A stretch of 12,875 nt of DNA, taken from positions 1 through 12,875 of the forward strand of contig JAPLIW010000444.1 of NCBI GenBank assembly GCA_026388915.1. The letters are read 5' to 3'. The translations under genes were made by a program, and so were the position numbers. Below the pieces are notes generated by a model. The model was not told the DNA's origin. It saw nothing but the letters and a program-made list of their open reading frames with translations, and searched no databases. Positions 12,740 to 12,875 of the stretch are shown one piece after another. Every line of letters starts with the position of its first letter. Positions within the stretch are counted from its first letter, which is position 1. This stretch comes from Deltaproteobacteria bacterium. GTDB lineage: Bacteria > Desulfobacterota > SM23-61.

Positions 12740-12875
12740 ATGAAAACCTGGAAAAATCTGATGATCTTTGGGTTGGCTGTGGCATTCATTTTGGGGACGT
12801 CAGTCCCCGGGATAGCCAACGGAAAAATCATGGTCTACTCTCCCTGGAAGGACGAAATCATGCAGAAGTTCGGGG
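12740..12875 (+). CDS. Secreted solute-binding protein, N-terminal part only
   Basis: The first 45 codons of a gene cut by the window end. MKTWKNLMIFGLAVAFILGT and the following SVPGIANG form a Sec signal peptide: a positive N-end, a hydrophobic core and a small-residue cleavage region ending near residue 25-28. The mature start KIMVYSPWKDEIMQKFG resembles the first beta strand and helix of extracellular solute-binding proteins of the iron(III)/spermidine ABC type, which often begin with (V/I)xVYSxW...EI. AAGGAG lies about eight bases upstream. The assignment as an ABC importer binding protein is inference from about 18 mature residues. Confidence 0.65.
   Translation, partial: MKTWKNLMIFGLAVAFILGTSVPGIANGKIMVYSPWKDEIMQKFG

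Overview
The window reads as a chromosomal segment of a GC-rich, probably anaerobic bacterium. A Desulfobacterota (former Deltaproteobacteria) or closely related environmental lineage fits best: it has a TRAP carboxylate-type transporter, the selenocysteine enzyme SelA, an iron-type alcohol dehydrogenase and many small palindromic repeats between genes. The taxonomy is inferred from content and style, not from a marker gene.

Layout. 1-294 is an upstream spacer with one C/G-rich palindromic repeat. 295-2199 (+) is dxs (isoprenoid precursor synthesis). It converges on a TRAP operon on the minus strand, dctP (5276-4242), dctQ (4202-3678) and dctM (3688-2375). 5277-5648 is a repeat-filled spacer. 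On the minus strand follow a SpoU/TrmH-family RNA 2'-O-methyltransferase (6467-5649) and an HNH nuclease-like protein (7172-6570). Next is a tight minus-strand operon: an 84-residue unknown protein (10261-10007), an iron alcohol dehydrogenase (10010-8844) and selA (8834-7374). A promoter with a perfect -35 box at 10308-10337 drives it. Divergent from it is a 102-residue cysteine-containing unknown protein (10440-10748, +). polX (10990-12708, +) and the first 45 codons of a secreted solute-binding protein (12740-12875, +) close the window.

The genes are mostly ordinary housekeeping and transport. The unusual part is the spacers. They carry arrays of exactly four 7-bp units, consensus NCGGA(A/G)T, at five places, plus two other 7-bp-period families. 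Most are arranged as inverted pairs, two of which form elements of about 90 bp. One such element (7190-7422) appears to have been split by a 137-bp MITE-like element with terminal inverted repeats and two covarying GAAA-loop hairpins. These repeats reach into coding sequence: the last residues of Dxs, the RNA methyltransferase and SelA are repeat-encoded, and the SelA stop codon lies inside the MITE end. I see no CRISPR array, rRNA, tRNA, prophage or recognisable defence system.
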